Shown in pieces: positions 6,645 to 6,946 of a DNA stretch of 6,946 bases. Source of the stretch: CAZMCH01 sp964564735 (GTDB lineage: Bacteria > Poribacteria > DTPJ01); the NCBI GenBank assembly GCA_964564735.1, contig CAZMCH010000149.1, forward strand, positions 1 through 6,946. The letters are read 5' to 3'. The stretch's first letter is position 1; every line of letters begins with the position of its first letter. Below the pieces are notes generated by a model. It ran no database searches, was not told where the DNA came from, and worked only from the letters and a program-made list of their open reading frames with translations. Made by a program: the position numbers and the translations under genes.

Positions 6645-6654
6645 GTTCTCTCTC

Positions 6655-6812
6655 GCTATGAGCTTACGAGGTTAGCTGTCGGACTCGGACTGAGTAGCCC
6701 TAATCTTTTATCAGATATTCGCCCCAAGATTCTTACGAATCGGTATTGGTTCCCCCGTCTTTCGTTATATCTACACTATTAATGTAGATTTGGAATAAGT
6801 TCAGCATTTATA
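6655..6812 (-). promoter_or_regulatory. ydaO/yuaA-class cyclic di-AMP riboswitch aptamer
   Basis: Read on the minus strand, the leader carries the class-defining conserved blocks in order: GACGGGGGAACCAA (6746-6759), UUGGGGCGAAU (6717-6727), a CCGAGUCCGA stretch, and CAGCUAACCUCGUAAGC (6662-6678). Variable hairpins interrupt them where the class tolerates them: 6769-6789 (AUCUACA/UGUAGAU), one with arms GAUUC/GAAUC near 6729-6742, and one with AUCU/AGAU near 6700-6715. A short closing helix GCU/AGC (6803-6805 with 6662-6664) brackets the core. The class binds c-di-AMP and usually lowers expression when bound. Cell-wall hydrolases, including RlpA-like proteins, are known members of its regulon. 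The exact ends of the aptamer are approximate. Confidence 0.92.
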
Positions 6813-6827
6813 TTTTGATAACGTAGA

Positions 6828-6856
6828 ATTATAACATAGTTAGATATGTATGTCAA
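6828..6856 (-). promoter_or_regulatory. Perfect sigma-70-type promoter for the riboswitch-rlpA transcript
   Basis: On the minus strand, TTGACA (6851-6856) and TATAAT (6828-6833) are both perfect consensus hexamers separated by exactly 17 bases. Transcription should start near 6821, just before the aptamer, giving a leader of about 300 bases. The strength of the promoter fits control exerted afterwards by the riboswitch. Confidence 0.88.
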
Positions 6857-6888
6857 GCTTAATTTCCTGCTGATTCACCCTCAGTTTT

Positions 6889-6946
6889 TTATACCTCATC
6901 CTTAAAGCCAAAAAGTGATTTCATATCTCCAAAGGCTTCCTCTATC
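6889..6946 (-). pseudogene. C-terminal tail of a DDE (IS4/IS5-like) transposase, cut by window edge
   Basis: A minus-strand frame entering from the right edge at 6945 reads IEEAFGDMKSLFGFKDEV and then TAA (6889-6891). The IEExFxDxKS pattern is the Glu-to-Lys region near the C-terminus of IS4/IS5-type transposases. Such proteins normally continue for tens of residues, so this stop suggests a truncated or decayed copy, but with only 18 codons visible this is uncertain. CTGAGGGTGAATCAGCAGG (about 6866-6884) follows five bases after the stop and may be the insertion-sequence end. It then borders the rlpA promoter. Confidence 0.5.

Overview
The window is AT-rich bacterial DNA (roughly one third G+C by eye). 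A lipobox-bearing RlpA homologue suggests an outer membrane, and there is a perfect sigma-70-type promoter and a riboswitch of the ydaO/yuaA (cyclic di-AMP) class. I cannot assign a species. The mix of an uncharacterised glycosidase, a sugar isomerase and a Gfo/Idh/MocA oxidoreductase fits a polysaccharide-degrading environmental bacterium.

Left half (+ strand). A six-hairpin glycosidase-like gene runs in from beyond the left edge and stops at 2343. A short spacer with two competing hairpins and a possible promoter follows. Next comes a xylose-isomerase-like TIM-barrel isomerase/epimerase (2538-3344). Then comes a 725-base stretch without an intact gene. It holds two abutting mobile or repeat units: a nested inverted-repeat element (3378-3527), and a non-autonomous IS4-like element (3533-3912). 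The second has imperfect 29-bp terminal repeats, a stem-loop that would mask a ribosome-binding site, and an internally deleted transposase. A Gfo/Idh/MocA-family protein follows (4070-5095). It keeps the fold signature and the lysine, but two usual catalytic positions are substituted. The three sugar genes plausibly serve one carbohydrate route, but each sits behind its own spacer, so a common transcript is not evident.

Right half (- strand). Convergent to the sugar genes, and only six bases away, lies pyrF (orotidine 5'-phosphate decarboxylase). It is preceded in its direction of transcription by rlpA, which encodes a septal/cell-wall lytic transglycosylase lipoprotein. The rlpA leader is the best-resolved regulatory region: a TTGACA-17-TATAAT promoter, a ydaO-type aptamer, an intrinsic terminator with eight U, then a hairpin holding the rlpA Shine-Dalgarno sequence. 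The leader therefore looks built to control cell-wall hydrolase synthesis by c-di-AMP, possibly at both transcription and translation. pyrF follows rlpA across another terminator-like hairpin and has no recognisable Shine-Dalgarno sequence of its own. At the right edge is the C-terminal tail of a DDE transposase, just upstream of the rlpA promoter.
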